A stretch of DNA of 64,000 bases, taken from assembly GCA_035296625.1 (NCBI GenBank), contig DATHAO010000013.1:46310-110309 (forward strand), in the 5' to 3' direction. This DNA comes from DATCLS01 sp035296625 (GTDB lineage Bacteria; Actinomycetota; Acidimicrobiia; Acidimicrobiales; VFJN01). Below the pieces are notes generated by a model. The model was not told the DNA's origin, did not search any database, and saw nothing but the letters and a program-made list of their open reading frames with translations. Positions 6,946 to 15,120 of the stretch are shown in pieces; the stretch's first letter is position 1, and each line of letters opens with the position of its first letter. The position numbers were made by a program, and so were the translations under genes.

Positions 6946-7956
6946 TCAGGAGAGGCTGTCGACGAGGGCCTGGCCCAGCGCCTCGAGCGTCGCACGGGCG
7001 AGGGGCTCGCCGTCGGGCGTCTCGCCCTCGACCCGGGCGGCCCGGGCGCCGACCTTGACGTAGAGGGCGTCCTCGTGGAGCAGCGCCTCGTCGCCGAGGC
7101 CGTCGATCGTCTGCGTGTCGTCGTCGGCGGGCTGCTCGGCGATGACGCGGGCGTCGTAGACGTCGGCGGCGGCCACGCCCACGTTCAGCTCCGCCCCGCC
7201 GTCGAGCAGCGGCACCGTGCAGGTGTCGTAGGTGTAGTCGAGGCCGCCGGCGAGCCCGTCGGCGGTGCCGGTGACGGGCTCGCCGGCCGGCTGCCAGTCG
7301 GCGGGCACGAGGCCGACGGCGGCGTCGCAGAGCGCGGCGACCTCGGTCCTGCCCTCCGCGATCAGGCCCCGGCCGACCTCGACGAGCGTCGCCAGATCGT
7401 CCACGGTGGGCTCGGCGCCGGGCCCGAAGCCGAGCAGGAACGTGGTGGCGCCCGCCCGCACGACCAGCTCGGTGTCGTCGGTGAACGCCTCGTCGCCCAG
7501 CCCCCGGAGATCGGGTCCGGCCTCCTCGGCGGCCAGCGCAGCGAGCTGGTCGAACCCGCTGACGTCCGACTCGCCGGCGTCGTCCACCAGTTCGGCGACC
7601 TGCACCTCGCCCAGGCCGTCACCGCCGCCCGCGCCCGCGCCGTCGCCGTCGCCGTCGTCGACGGAGCCGGACCTGGGACCGGTGTACGCGCAGCCCTCCC
7701 AGGTCATGCCGTAGTCGGCGCCACCGGCGCCGCTGCCCCCGGACCCCCCGGCCACCGGCCCGGCGGCAGTGACCGGACCGCCGACAGAATCGCCCACGGC
7801 CTCCTCGGTCAGCAGGCAGCCGTCGCCGTCGCCGGCGGCCGTGGTCGTGGTCGTCGCGCTGTCGCCGGCGGCGTTCTCGTCGGCGTCGCCCCCGCAGGCG
7901 GCGGTGCCGACGCCGACCAGCAGAATCACCGCCCACACGCCGACCAGTCGCCTCAT
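6946..7956 (-). CDS. lipoprotein of unknown function
   Basis: A 336-residue exported lipoprotein: positively charged MRRLVG, a hydrophobic segment, then VGTAAC as lipobox near residue 22, followed by a Thr/Asp-rich linker. The remainder looks duplicated: two segments each contain a GLGDEA motif (near 155 and 300) within similar contexts, suggesting two copies of one fold. This is the general look of DUF3558-type actinobacterial surface lipoproteins, but I do not assign that family. ATG 7956 is chosen because TAGCGT lies 7 nt upstream; the in-frame GTG at 7965 overlaps that box. First gene of a unit with prmA. Confidence 0.72.
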   Translation of the reverse strand: MRRLVGVWAVILLVGVGTAACGGDADENAAGDSATTTTTAAGDGDGCLLTEEAVGDSVGGPVTAAGPVAGGSGGSGAGGADYGMTWEGCAYTGPRSGSVDDGDGDGAGAGGGDGLGEVQVAELVDDAGESDVSGFDQLAALAAEEAGPDLRGLGDEAFTDDTELVVRAGATTFLLGFGPGAEPTVDDLATLVEVGRGLIAEGRTEVAALCDAAVGLVPADWQPAGEPVTGTADGLAGGLDYTYDTCTVPLLDGGAELNVGVAAADVYDARVIAEQPADDDTQTIDGLGDEALLHEDALYVKVGARAARVEGETPDGEPLARATLEALGQALVDSLS

Positions 7957-7963
7957 GACGGGC

Positions 7964-7969
7964 ACGCTA
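7964..7969 (-). promoter_or_regulatory. -10 box TAGCGT of the lipoprotein-prmA unit
   Basis: TANNNT hexamer 7 nt before ATG 7956. Confidence 0.5.
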
Positions 7970-8039
7970 CCGGCGCCGCCCGGGGCGCCCCGCGGCCCCC
8001 GGAGAGGCCCGCAGCCGTGGGGCCGGGCGGTCCCGGCGG

Positions 8040-9050
8040 TCAGGCGGGACGGGCAGGCCCCTCCGGGCGGGCGAGGGTGAGCAGGTAGTCACCGGCCGGA
8101 TCGCTCCAGAAGGCGACGGGCCGCATGCCCGCGTCGCCGAGCTCGCCGGCAACCTGTTTGGGCGTGAACTTGGCGCTGATCTCGGTGCGGATCTCCTCGC
8201 CGGCCGCCAGCTCGACGACCATGTCGACCGCCGGCAACGTGACCGTGGCCGCCTCGTCGGAGCGCAGGCGCATCTCCATCCACGAGCTCTCGGCGTTCCA
8301 CCGGGCCACGTGGGTGAAGCGCTCGGGCACGAAGTCGGCGCCGAGCTCGCGGTTGAGCACGTCGAGCAGGTTGCGGTTGAACGCTGCCGTGACCCCGGCG
8401 GCGTCGTCATAGGCGGCGACGAGACGGGGCACCGGCTTCACCAGGTCGGTCGCCAGCAGGAACCGGTCGGACGGCGCCAGCATCGCGCCGACGTCGGACA
8501 GGAACTCCCGACGCTCGTCGGGGGCGAAGTTGCCGATCGTGCTGCCGAGGAACGCCACCAGCCGGGGCCGCCCGTCGGCCGGGATGGCGTCGAGGTGGCG
8601 GCGGAAGTCCCCCACCACGGCATGCACGTCGATGCCCTGCTCGGCGGCGACCTCGGCCGCAGCGCTGCGCAGCGTGGCCTCGGCCACGTCGAAGGCCACG
8701 AACCCGGTCAGGCCGGAGTTGGCCCGGGCCATGGCGGCCAGCAGCTCGTGGGTCTTCTCGGAGTTGCCCGATCCCAGCTCGACGAGGACCGACGCACCGG
8801 CCGCCTGGGCGATCTGGAGCGACGCCCGCCGCAGCAGCGCCTGCTCCGTGCGGAACGGGTAGTACTCGGGCAGCTTCGTGATCTGCTCGTACAGGTCGCA
8901 GCCGCGGTCGTCGTAGAACCAGGTGGGTGGCAGGGTCCGCGGCGGCGTGCCGAGACCGTCGCGGACGTCGCGGCGCAGGGCGGCCGCCAGGTCGTCGGCC
9001 GTGAGCCGGACGTCGACCGTGACGGCGCCCGGCGTGAGCACCCGGCTCAT
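8040..9050 (-). CDS. egtD: L-histidine N-alpha-methyltransferase EgtD
   Basis: A 336-residue SAM enzyme that trimethylates histidine to hercynine, the first step of ergothioneine synthesis. Family markers are LPPTWFYDDRGCDLYEQIT (near 40-60), VLVELGSGNSEKT (SAM motif I), AFLGSTIGNF and the C-terminal ARWNAESSWMEMRLRS, all typical of EgtD (DUF2260/Methyltransf_33). ATG 9050 overlaps the egtB stop (ATGA), so translation is coupled to egtB. Only egtB and egtD are present here; egtA, egtC and egtE are not in the window. Confidence 0.95.
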   Translation of the reverse strand: MSRVLTPGAVTVDVRLTADDLAAALRRDVRDGLGTPPRTLPPTWFYDDRGCDLYEQITKLPEYYPFRTEQALLRRASLQIAQAAGASVLVELGSGNSEKTHELLAAMARANSGLTGFVAFDVAEATLRSAAAEVAAEQGIDVHAVVGDFRRHLDAIPADGRPRLVAFLGSTIGNFAPDERREFLSDVGAMLAPSDRFLLATDLVKPVPRLVAAYDDAAGVTAAFNRNLLDVLNRELGADFVPERFTHVARWNAESSWMEMRLRSDEAATVTLPAVDMVVELAAGEEIRTEISAKFTPKQVAGELGDAGMRPVAFWSDPAGDYLLTLARPEGPARPA

Positions 9051-10345
9051 CGGTCGTCGGCCAGACGCAGCCCGGCGAAGGCCCACCGTGAGGCCGGGTA
9101 GAAGAAGTTGCGGTAGGTCGAGCGTGTGTGGCCCGCCGGCGTGATGCAGGCGCCGCCCCGCAGCACCTGCTGGTTGACCATGAACTTGCCGTTGTACTCG
9201 CCGACCGCTCCTGCGGCCGGCTGGAAGCCGGGGTACGGGGCGTAGGGGCTCGCCGTCCACTGCCAGACCGCACCCGACCACTGCTCGGGGGCGCCGGGCC
9301 CGGGCGGTGACGGGTGCAGGCCGCCTGCCGCCAGGCCGAGGGCGTCGAGCCCCGCGCCGTCGGTGTCAGGGCCGGCGACGACCTCCCACTCGTGCTCGGC
9401 GGGCAGCCGGGCCCCCGCCCACCGGGCGAAGGCGTCGGCCTCGTACCAGCTCACGTGCACGACGGGCTCGTGGGGGTCGACCGGCCGCGGACCGTAGAGG
9501 GTCTGGATCGCCCACCCGTCTTCGTCGCGGAACCAGTAGGCGGGCGCCTCCCAGCCCTCCTGCTGCACGGTGGCCCAGCCGTCGGACATCCAGTGGTCGG
9601 CGCGCTCGTAGCCGCCGTCGGCCATGAATTCGAGCCAGTCGCCGGACGTCACCAGCGCCGTGGCCACGGCGAACGGGGTGAGGAGCGCGTCGTGGCGGGG
9701 CCCCTCGTTGTCGTAGGCGAAGCCTTCGCCCTCGTGCCCGACCGTCACGACCCCGCCGGGATGCTCGATCCAGGCGGCGGCCGCCACGCCGGCCTCGTCG
9801 CACACGCCGGGCGCCGGGGGCGGGCTGGGCGGCAGGTAGGCGGGCTGGAGCGGGTTGGAGGCGAGGACGTGCTTGATGTCCATGAGCAGCAGCTCCTGGT
9901 GCTGCTGCTCATGGTGCAGGCCCAGCTCGACGAGCCGGGCGACCTCGGGGTCGTCGCCCCCGCCGGCGCCGAACAGTTCCTCCATCGCGCCGTCGACGGC
10001 CTCGCGGTAGGCGGCGATCTCGGCGCAGCCCGGCCGGGTCAACATGCCGCGCTCGACCCGGGCGTGCCGGGGGCCGACCGCCTCGTAGTAGGAGTTGAAC
10101 AGGTACACGTAGGCGGGGTCGACCGGCCGGTGGGACGAGTGGTGGGGCGTCAGCACGAACGTCTCGAAGAACCAGGTCGTGTGCGCCCGGTGCCACTTGG
10201 TCGGGCTCACGTCGGCCATCGTCTGGACCGTCTGGTCCTCGGGGGAGAGCGGCTCGGCGAGTTGCTCGGTGAAGCGCCGCACCGCCCGGTAGCGGTCGGC
10301 GAGACCCGTGCCCGCCCGGATGCCGATCGTGGTGGTCGTCACCAT
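9047..10345 (-). CDS. egtB: ergothioneine synthase EgtB (iron-dependent hercynine sulfoxide synthase)
   Basis: A 432-residue non-heme iron enzyme that joins hercynine and a thiol (gamma-glutamylcysteine or cysteine) with O2 to give the sulfoxide. The DinB-like N-terminal domain has SPTKWHRAHTTWFFE (48-61) and the HX3HXE iron site HHEQQHQE (144-151), so the facial triad is a His of the first motif plus His145 and His149. The C-terminal FGE-sulfatase domain starts near 200 and ends with TRSTYRNFFYP and FAGLRL. ATG 10345 is chosen for the GAGAGGGG ribosome site 8 nt upstream; the frame stays open to 10369. It is followed by egtD with a 4-nt overlap. Confidence 0.94.
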   Translation of the reverse strand: MVTTTTIGIRAGTGLADRYRAVRRFTEQLAEPLSPEDQTVQTMADVSPTKWHRAHTTWFFETFVLTPHHSSHRPVDPAYVYLFNSYYEAVGPRHARVERGMLTRPGCAEIAAYREAVDGAMEELFGAGGGDDPEVARLVELGLHHEQQHQELLLMDIKHVLASNPLQPAYLPPSPPPAPGVCDEAGVAAAAWIEHPGGVVTVGHEGEGFAYDNEGPRHDALLTPFAVATALVTSGDWLEFMADGGYERADHWMSDGWATVQQEGWEAPAYWFRDEDGWAIQTLYGPRPVDPHEPVVHVSWYEADAFARWAGARLPAEHEWEVVAGPDTDGAGLDALGLAAGGLHPSPPGPGAPEQWSGAVWQWTASPYAPYPGFQPAAGAVGEYNGKFMVNQQVLRGGACITPAGHTRSTYRNFFYPASRWAFAGLRLADDR

Positions 10346-10410
10346 GCGCGTTCCCCTCTCGGGCGCCAACGGTCGCGAAGCGTGAGGACGGGACCGCTGG
10401 GCGTCACGTC

Positions 10411-10416
10411 ACGCTA
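10411..10416 (-). promoter_or_regulatory. probable -10 box TAGCGT of egtBD
   Basis: TANNNT hexamer about 65 nt upstream of ATG 10345. Together with the clear ribosome site it implies a short 5' leader rather than a leaderless transcript. Confidence 0.35.
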
Positions 10417-10480
10417 CCCGGGCGGCCGTCGTTCCCCATGGTTCTATCGGCGTGCTGTGACACCGCGAGCGCGCCCCAGG

Positions 10481-11419
10481 TCAGGTGTGCGAGAGCGTCC
10501 CGGGATCGGCCGGATGCCGGCGCGCCGCACCCGGAGGAACGCTCGGCGCGGTGCTCGGCGCGCCCCGCGGCGGGCGCTGGCGCACGGTCCGGCGGGCCGG
10601 CCGGGGCGGCTGTGGCGAGCGCGGCCGGCCCGACGGGGGCGGCGGGGGCGGCGGGACCGGCCGGTACGGCGCCGGATCGCGGCGGTGCAGCGCCCGCGCG
10701 ACCAGCCGGCAGCCGAGCGCGACCAGGCCCGCGAGGCCGGCCCCGGCAAGGCCCGACGCCCCGGTTGCGGGGGCCGTGGCGGCTCCCAGCACCGCGCCGG
10801 CCCCGAGGATGTGGGACGCGGCGTCGCACCGGTCCACGGCCCGGCGGGCCCACGGCGGGTCGCGCCGCGGGTGTAGGCGGGCCGACTCGCCCCGGTCGAC
10901 GTGCCAGCCCCCGTCGCGGTAGATGCCGCGCAGCGCCCCGGCGGCCACCAGGCGGTCGGCGGCCTCGCGTGGGGCGTCCACGCGCAGGAGCACGCCGTCG
11001 ACGACCGCACCGGCGGGCGACCGTGAGCTACGGAAGCCGAACGGCAGGCGCACCTGCGGATCGAGGGCGGCGAGGAGCCGCAGGGGCGGCACGCGCTGCG
11101 GCTCCGCGAAGAGGAGCAGCGTGGTGGCCGTGCGGGCCCTAGCGGCCGTGAACAGATAGGTGATCGTCCGGCCGGCGAAGTCGCCCGCCATGTCGGCCAC
11201 CGTGCGGGGCGAGCCCGGCACTGTCAGGTCGACGACCGCCACCGAGTCGATCGGCACCATCCACTCGTAGGGGCCGAAGTACAGCGGTAGCGCGAGGTAG
11301 GCGCCGTAGGCGGCCAGGTCGATGCGGGCCTTCCGCGGGTGGTGCACGAAGTCGCGGAGGCGGATGCGACGTGCCCGTCCCGCGACATGGCGCGCCCCAG
11401 CCATGACCAAGGATGCCAC
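10481..11419 (-). CDS. hypothetical protein with proline-rich C-terminal tail
   Basis: A 312-residue protein of no family I recognise. The first half (to about 165) looks globular, with strands such as LPLYFGPYEWMVPIDSVAVVDL and TTLLLFAEPQRVPPLRLL; an Ala/Gly-rich hydrophobic stretch near 205-235 could be one membrane segment, and the last 70 residues are Pro/Arg-rich (PPPPPPPSG) and probably disordered. GTG 11419 is used; ATG 11404 (five codons on) is equally plausible and I see no clear ribosome site. It has the codon bias of its neighbours, so it is likely real, but the C-terminal tail may be extended by chance openness of GC-rich DNA. Confidence 0.5.
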   Translation of the reverse strand: MASLVMAGARHVAGRARRIRLRDFVHHPRKARIDLAAYGAYLALPLYFGPYEWMVPIDSVAVVDLTVPGSPRTVADMAGDFAGRTITYLFTAARARTATTLLLFAEPQRVPPLRLLAALDPQVRLPFGFRSSRSPAGAVVDGVLLRVDAPREAADRLVAAGALRGIYRDGGWHVDRGESARLHPRRDPPWARRAVDRCDAASHILGAGAVLGAATAPATGASGLAGAGLAGLVALGCRLVARALHRRDPAPYRPVPPPPPPPSGRPRSPQPPRPARRTVRQRPPRGAPSTAPSVPPGAARRHPADPGTLSHT

Positions 11420-11470
11420 CCGCAGGCGGCATGCCGTCTACAACCTTGCCGCGCGGGTACGCCTGCGCCC

Positions 11471-11683
11471 ATGAAGCTCACGACGAAGCGTGCCGTCGGC
11501 GGCGCCGCCACGGCTGTGTTGCTCGCCTTCATCCCCGCCGCGTGCGGTGATGACGAAGATGGTGATGGGGGGACCACCGACGAGGAGATCGACGACGTGG
11601 AGGACACGGTCGACAGCCTCGGTGACGAGGTCGAGGAGGAGGTCGACGCCCAGGACGAGGGCTCGAACGAGGACGGCGAGTAG
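11471..11683 (+). CDS. small acidic lipoprotein
   Basis: A 70-residue protein beginning MKLTTKRAVGG, a hydrophobic stretch and FIPAAC as lipobox (Cys25); the mature 46 residues are almost all Asp, Glu and Gly. No enzymatic motif is possible at this size. A surface-anchored acidic peptide, perhaps cation-binding, but the role is unknown. ATG 11471 is the only sensible start. A GGGTACGCCT stretch 7 nt upstream resembles the leaderless -10 pattern but lacks the terminal T at the usual place. Divergent to the hypothetical gene on its left. Confidence 0.6.
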   Translation: MKLTTKRAVGGAATAVLLAFIPAACGDDEDGDGGTTDEEIDDVEDTVDSLGDEVEEEVDAQDEGSNEDGE

Positions 11684-11754
11684 CTCGCCGGCCGCCTGAG
11701 GCCCGCATCGGCCCGTCCTCCCCGCCGGGTGCGCCCGACGGGGAGACTGGGCCG

Positions 11755-12543
11755 GTGCGGGCCTTGTCGTTCAACGTGCACCACGGGGTGGGGGCCGATG
11801 GCCGGCTCGACCTCGAGCGGATCGCTGCACTGGTGGCGGCCTGCGCACCCGACGTCGTCGCCCTGCAGGAGGTCGACAGCCGGCTCGGCCGCCGCAGCGG
11901 CGGGGTCGACCAGCCGGCGTGGCTGGGGCGGCGCCTGGGGATGGCCGTGGCGTTCGGTCCCACGATCGACCTGGCGCCGGCGGCACCCGGCGGCCCCCGC
12001 CGTCGCTACGGCTCGGCCGTCCTGTCACCGTGGCCGCTGCGCTGGTGGCGCAACCCGCCCCTGCCGAACCCGGTGGGCGGCGAGGCCCGCCGCTACGTCG
12101 AGGCCGCGCTCGATGTCGGGGGCGTTGCCGTCCGCGTGCTCGCCACCCACCTGCAGCACGACGCGGCGGAGGGCCGGCGGGCGCAGCTGCGCCACCTCGC
12201 GCGCGTGGCCTCCGGGGTTGCGGCCGGGGTGGCCGCCACCGGCCCCGCCCGCGCGGGCCACGGGCGGCCGGTCGTGCTGCTCGGCGACCTGAACGCCACG
12301 CCCGACGCCCCCGAGCTCCAGGAGCTGGAGGGGGTGCTGGTCGATGCCTGGTCGGTGGCGGGCGCGGGCGACCGGCGCACGTTCCCGGCCCGCCGGCCGC
12401 GCATGGCGATCGACCACGTGTTCACGTCGCCGGACGTGGGTGTCGAGGCCGTCACGGTCGTGCGCAGCGACGCCTCGGACCACCGCCCGTTGGTCGCCGA
12501 CCTCGTGCTGCCCGGAGCCCCGGCGTTGGTCACGGCGCCCTGA
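11755..12543 (+). CDS. endonuclease/exonuclease/phosphatase (EEP) family hydrolase
   Basis: A 262-residue metal-dependent phosphoesterase fold. All EEP blocks are seen: LSFNVHHG (4-11), ALQEVD (near 40, metal Glu), THLQHD (near 130), LLGDLNATPD (near 178-187, catalytic Asp/Asn), IDHVFTS and SDHRPLVADL (C-terminal Asp-His pair). The family includes DNases, sphingomyelinases and lipid phosphatases, so the substrate is open. No signal peptide, suggesting cytosolic action. GTG 11755 is the start; GAGACT, a weak -10, lies 6 nt upstream. The next gene starts 15 nt downstream. Confidence 0.88.
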   Translation: MRALSFNVHHGVGADGRLDLERIAALVAACAPDVVALQEVDSRLGRRSGGVDQPAWLGRRLGMAVAFGPTIDLAPAAPGGPRRRYGSAVLSPWPLRWWRNPPLPNPVGGEARRYVEAALDVGGVAVRVLATHLQHDAAEGRRAQLRHLARVASGVAAGVAATGPARAGHGRPVVLLGDLNATPDAPELQELEGVLVDAWSVAGAGDRRTFPARRPRMAIDHVFTSPDVGVEAVTVVRSDASDHRPLVADLVLPGAPALVTAP

Positions 12544-12545
12544 CC

Positions 12546-12551
12546 TACGAT
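12546..12551 (+). promoter_or_regulatory. -10 box TACGAT of the marR-type gene
   Basis: TANNNT hexamer just after the EEP stop, 6 nt before GTG 12558. Confidence 0.55.
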
Positions 12552-12557
12552 CCGGGC

Positions 12558-12998
12558 GTGATCGAGGACTCGCTGAGCTTCGGGCTGCTCAAGCTCATGA
12601 AGGCGACGCGGTCCACGATCGCCCCCGTGCTGGCCGAGCTGGGCCTCCACCCGGGCCAGGAGCTGCTGCTCTCGCAGCTGTGGCGCCACGACGCGCTGAC
12701 CCAAGCCGAGCTGGTCGAACGCCTGCGCGTCGAGCCGCCGACCGTGACCAAGACCGTGCGGCGGCTGGAGGCGGCCGGCTTCGTGCGGCGCGAGGCCGGC
12801 GGCGGGCGCGGGCGGCGGGTGCTGCTCACCGACGCCGGCCGGGCCCTGCAGGCACCGGTCGAGCAGGCCTGGCACGACGCCGACCGGCGACTGCTCGACG
12901 GCCTGGCGGCCCGCGACGAGGCCGCGGCCCGCGCCGCCCTCGATCGCCTCCGGGACCATGCCATTAGCCGGCTACACAACGACGAGTTAGCCGGCTAA
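12558..12998 (+). CDS. MarR family transcriptional regulator
   Basis: A 146-residue winged-helix repressor. Helix-turn-helix and wing are read in LTQAELVERLRVEPPTVTKT (near 52-71), VRRLEAAGFVRREAGGGRGR and RRVLLTDAGRAL, the standard MarR layout; the ends form the dimer helices. Leaderless start at GTG 12558. Its last codons and TAA stop coincide with a palindrome of the MarR operator type (12986-12999), with a near copy 22 bp upstream, directly before the oxidoreductase gene. The natural inference is that this protein represses that gene, with the operator inside its own coding end. The effector ligand is unknown. Confidence 0.9.
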   Translation: MIEDSLSFGLLKLMKATRSTIAPVLAELGLHPGQELLLSQLWRHDALTQAELVERLRVEPPTVTKTVRRLEAAGFVRREAGGGRGRRVLLTDAGRALQAPVEQAWHDADRRLLDGLAARDEAAARAALDRLRDHAISRLHNDELAG

Positions 12999-12999
12999 C
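12964..12999 (+). promoter_or_regulatory. paired MarR-type operator
   Basis: A perfect 14-bp palindrome GTTAGCCGGCTAAC (12986-12999) and an imperfect partner TTAGCCGGCTAC (12964-12975), centres about 23 bp apart (two helical turns). They lie between the regulator and the gene at 13032; the perfect copy contains the regulator's stop codon. TTAG-N4-CTAA is a common MarR-family site. A -10-like TACGTAT follows near 13007-13013, so binding would cover the promoter. Confidence 0.65.
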
Positions 13000-13031
13000 C
13001 TCTTCGTACGTATCCCTACGAGGAGGACCTC

Positions 13032-13937
13032 GTGCTGATCGGACTACACGTCGGCGACTTCAGCTGGCCCGGTGGCCCGGCCGCCATCGGCCCCACGCTC
13101 GATCGGCTCGTCACCACCGCCGACGCCGTGGGCGTACACAGCTTCTGGCCGATGGACCACTTCTTCCAGATCGCGGTGTTCGGAGCCGAGGACGATCCCA
13201 TGCTCGAGGCGTACGCCACGCTGGCCTGGGTGGCCGGCCGCACCCGCCGGCTGCAGCTCGGGGCGCTCGTCACGGGCGTGCCGTACCGCCATCCCGGAGC
13301 GCTGGTGAAGGCGGTGACCACGCTGGATGTGCTCTCCGGCGGGCGAGCGTGGCTCGGCCTCGGGGCGGCGTGGAACGAGGACGAGGCCAGTGGGCTCGGC
13401 CTGCCGTTCCCGCCACTGGCCGAGCGCTTCGAGCGGCTGGAGGAGGTGCTGGTCCTGGCACGGCGCATGTTCGCCGGGGACGCCACGCCCCACGAGGGCC
13501 GGCACTACCGGCTCGAACGGCCGCTCAACGTGCCCGCCCCGGTGCGCCGGCCCCCAGTGCTGGTCGGGGGGATGGGTGAGCGCAAGACGCTGCGCCTCGT
13601 GGCCCGCCACGCGGACGCGTGCAACCTCTTCGAGATGCTCGGGACCGACGGCCTGGCCCACAAGCTGGAGGTGCTGCGCAGCCACTGCGACGAGGTCGGC
13701 CGGCCCTACGACGACGTCGTGAAGACGACGTTCGGGCAGCTCGGACAGACGTCGCTCGACGAGGCGGTCGACCGCTTCGGGCGCCTCGCCGATCTCGGCA
13801 TCGACCTCGCGCTCGTCGACGTGCCCCACGCCGCCGACCCCGGCGCCCTCGATCTCATCGCTGAGCTGGTGACGGCCGTCGCCCCGCTGGGCCGCCCGAC
13901 GCCCGCCCTGCTCGGCCCGGCGCCCGCCGCCGCCTGA
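13032..13937 (+). CDS. LLM-class (F420-dependent type) oxidoreductase
   Basis: A 301-residue luciferase-like TIM barrel. Recognisable blocks: GLHVGDFSWPGG at the start, SFWPMDHFFQI (near 38-48), LQLGALVTGVPYRHPG (near 76-91), LDVLSGGRAWLGLGAAWNE (near 99-117), PPLAERFERLEE and PPVLVGGMGERKTLRLVARHAD (near 174-195). These are usual in F420-dependent LLM proteins of actinobacteria; flavin use cannot be excluded and the substrate is unknown. It starts with GTG 13032 behind a good AGGAGG ribosome site at 13021, so unlike its neighbour it has a leader. Probably under control of the adjacent MarR protein. Confidence 0.9.
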   Translation: MLIGLHVGDFSWPGGPAAIGPTLDRLVTTADAVGVHSFWPMDHFFQIAVFGAEDDPMLEAYATLAWVAGRTRRLQLGALVTGVPYRHPGALVKAVTTLDVLSGGRAWLGLGAAWNEDEASGLGLPFPPLAERFERLEEVLVLARRMFAGDATPHEGRHYRLERPLNVPAPVRRPPVLVGGMGERKTLRLVARHADACNLFEMLGTDGLAHKLEVLRSHCDEVGRPYDDVVKTTFGQLGQTSLDEAVDRFGRLADLGIDLALVDVPHAADPGALDLIAELVTAVAPLGRPTPALLGPAPAAA

Positions 13938-14104
13938 GGGCCGGCCGGAGACCAGTACGCCGGTCAGCCCCCGCTCCCGAATTGCTTGTGGGCAAGGGCC
14001 GGCGGGCAGCGCGAGCTCACAGGGCCGGCGGCAGACCGGATGCCGGATCGGTCCAGGACGGGATTCCGCGGCGCGTCCGCGGCCGCCCGGGCCCGGACGG
14101 GGTC

Positions 14105-14110
14105 TACCAT
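14105..14110 (+). promoter_or_regulatory. -10 box TACCAT of the sigma factor gene
   Basis: TANNNT hexamer 8 nt before ATG 14119. The rest of the gap 13938-14118 shows no gene. Confidence 0.5.
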
Positions 14111-14118
14111 CGATCGCC

Positions 14119-15114
14119 ATGACGTCACGCCCCGTGGCCGCCGGCGAGCTGGGGTCGCTCGCCGGGGCCGGCCTCGACCGTGCCCTCGAGGCGCACCGCA
14201 CCGAGCTCACCGGTTTCTGCTACCGCATGCTGGGCTCCGGCGCCGAGGCGGAGGACGCCGTCCAGGAGACGATGGTCCGCGCCTGGCGTGCGATCGACGG
14301 CTTCGAGGGCCGATCCTCGCTGCGGTCCTGGCTGTACCGCATCGCCAACAACGTCTGCGTCGACATGGTGCGCAGCCCGCAGCGCCGGGCCCGGCCCATG
14401 GAGATGGGCCCGAGCGCCACGGCCGAGGGCCCCCTCGGCCAGAAGCGGCCCGAGCACGACTTCGTCCAGCCGATCCCCGACGAGCGGGTCATCGACGTCG
14501 ACGGCGACCCGGCCGACGTGGCGACGGCTCGCGAGTCGATCCGCCTGGCGTTCGTCGCCGCGTTGCAGCGCCTGCCGGCCCGGCAGCGCTCGGTGCTGAT
14601 CCTCTGCGAGGTCCTGCGCTGGCAGGCCGCCGAAGTGGCCGAGCTGCTCGACACGAGCGTGGCGTCGGTGAACAGCGCGCTGCAGCGGGCCCGGGCGACG
14701 ATGGCCTCGACGCAGGGCGAGGCGCTCGATCCCACGGTCGACCCCGACCAGCAGGAGATGCTGGCCCGCTACGTCGACGCCTTCGAGCGCTACGACATCC
14801 CGGCGCTCGTCGGGCTGCTCCGCGAGGACGTCGTCCTGTCGATGCCGCCCTACGACCTGTGGCTCGAGGGCCCGAAGGAGTTCGCCGACTGGTTCCTCGG
14901 TCATGGCCGTGTCTGCGAGGGCGGGCGGCTGCTGCCGGTGGACGTGAACGGCACCGCCGGCTTCGGCAACTACCACCTGATCCGGCCCGGGCTGTGGGAG
15001 CCGTGGGCCATCCAGGTCATCGAGGTCGCCGACGGCCGCATCGTCGGGCACCACAACTTCCTCTATCCCGAGCTGTTCCCGATGTTCGGGCTGCCGCCGC
15101 GCATCGAGGCGTAG
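14119..15114 (+). CDS. SigG-like ECF sigma factor with C-terminal SnoaL-like domain
   Basis: A 331-residue sigma-70 family protein of the long ECF type (TIGR02960 / SigG-like). Region 2 is read in ELTGFCYRMLGSGAEAEDAV and RAWRAIDGFEGRSSLRSWLYRIANN (near 29-78); region 4 in LPARQRSVLILCEVLRWQAAEVAELL and SVASVNSALQRARA (near 150-195). From about 210 to the end lies a SnoaL/NTF2-like domain (MLARYVDAFERYDIPALVGLL), which in such factors replaces or helps the role of an anti-sigma. No anti-sigma gene is adjacent; the next gene, convergent, is a small STAS protein. Leaderless start at ATG 14119. Confidence 0.92.
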   Translation: MTSRPVAAGELGSLAGAGLDRALEAHRTELTGFCYRMLGSGAEAEDAVQETMVRAWRAIDGFEGRSSLRSWLYRIANNVCVDMVRSPQRRARPMEMGPSATAEGPLGQKRPEHDFVQPIPDERVIDVDGDPADVATARESIRLAFVAALQRLPARQRSVLILCEVLRWQAAEVAELLDTSVASVNSALQRARATMASTQGEALDPTVDPDQQEMLARYVDAFERYDIPALVGLLREDVVLSMPPYDLWLEGPKEFADWFLGHGRVCEGGRLLPVDVNGTAGFGNYHLIRPGLWEPWAIQVIEVADGRIVGHHNFLYPELFPMFGLPPRIEA

Positions 15115-15120
15115 CACCGC

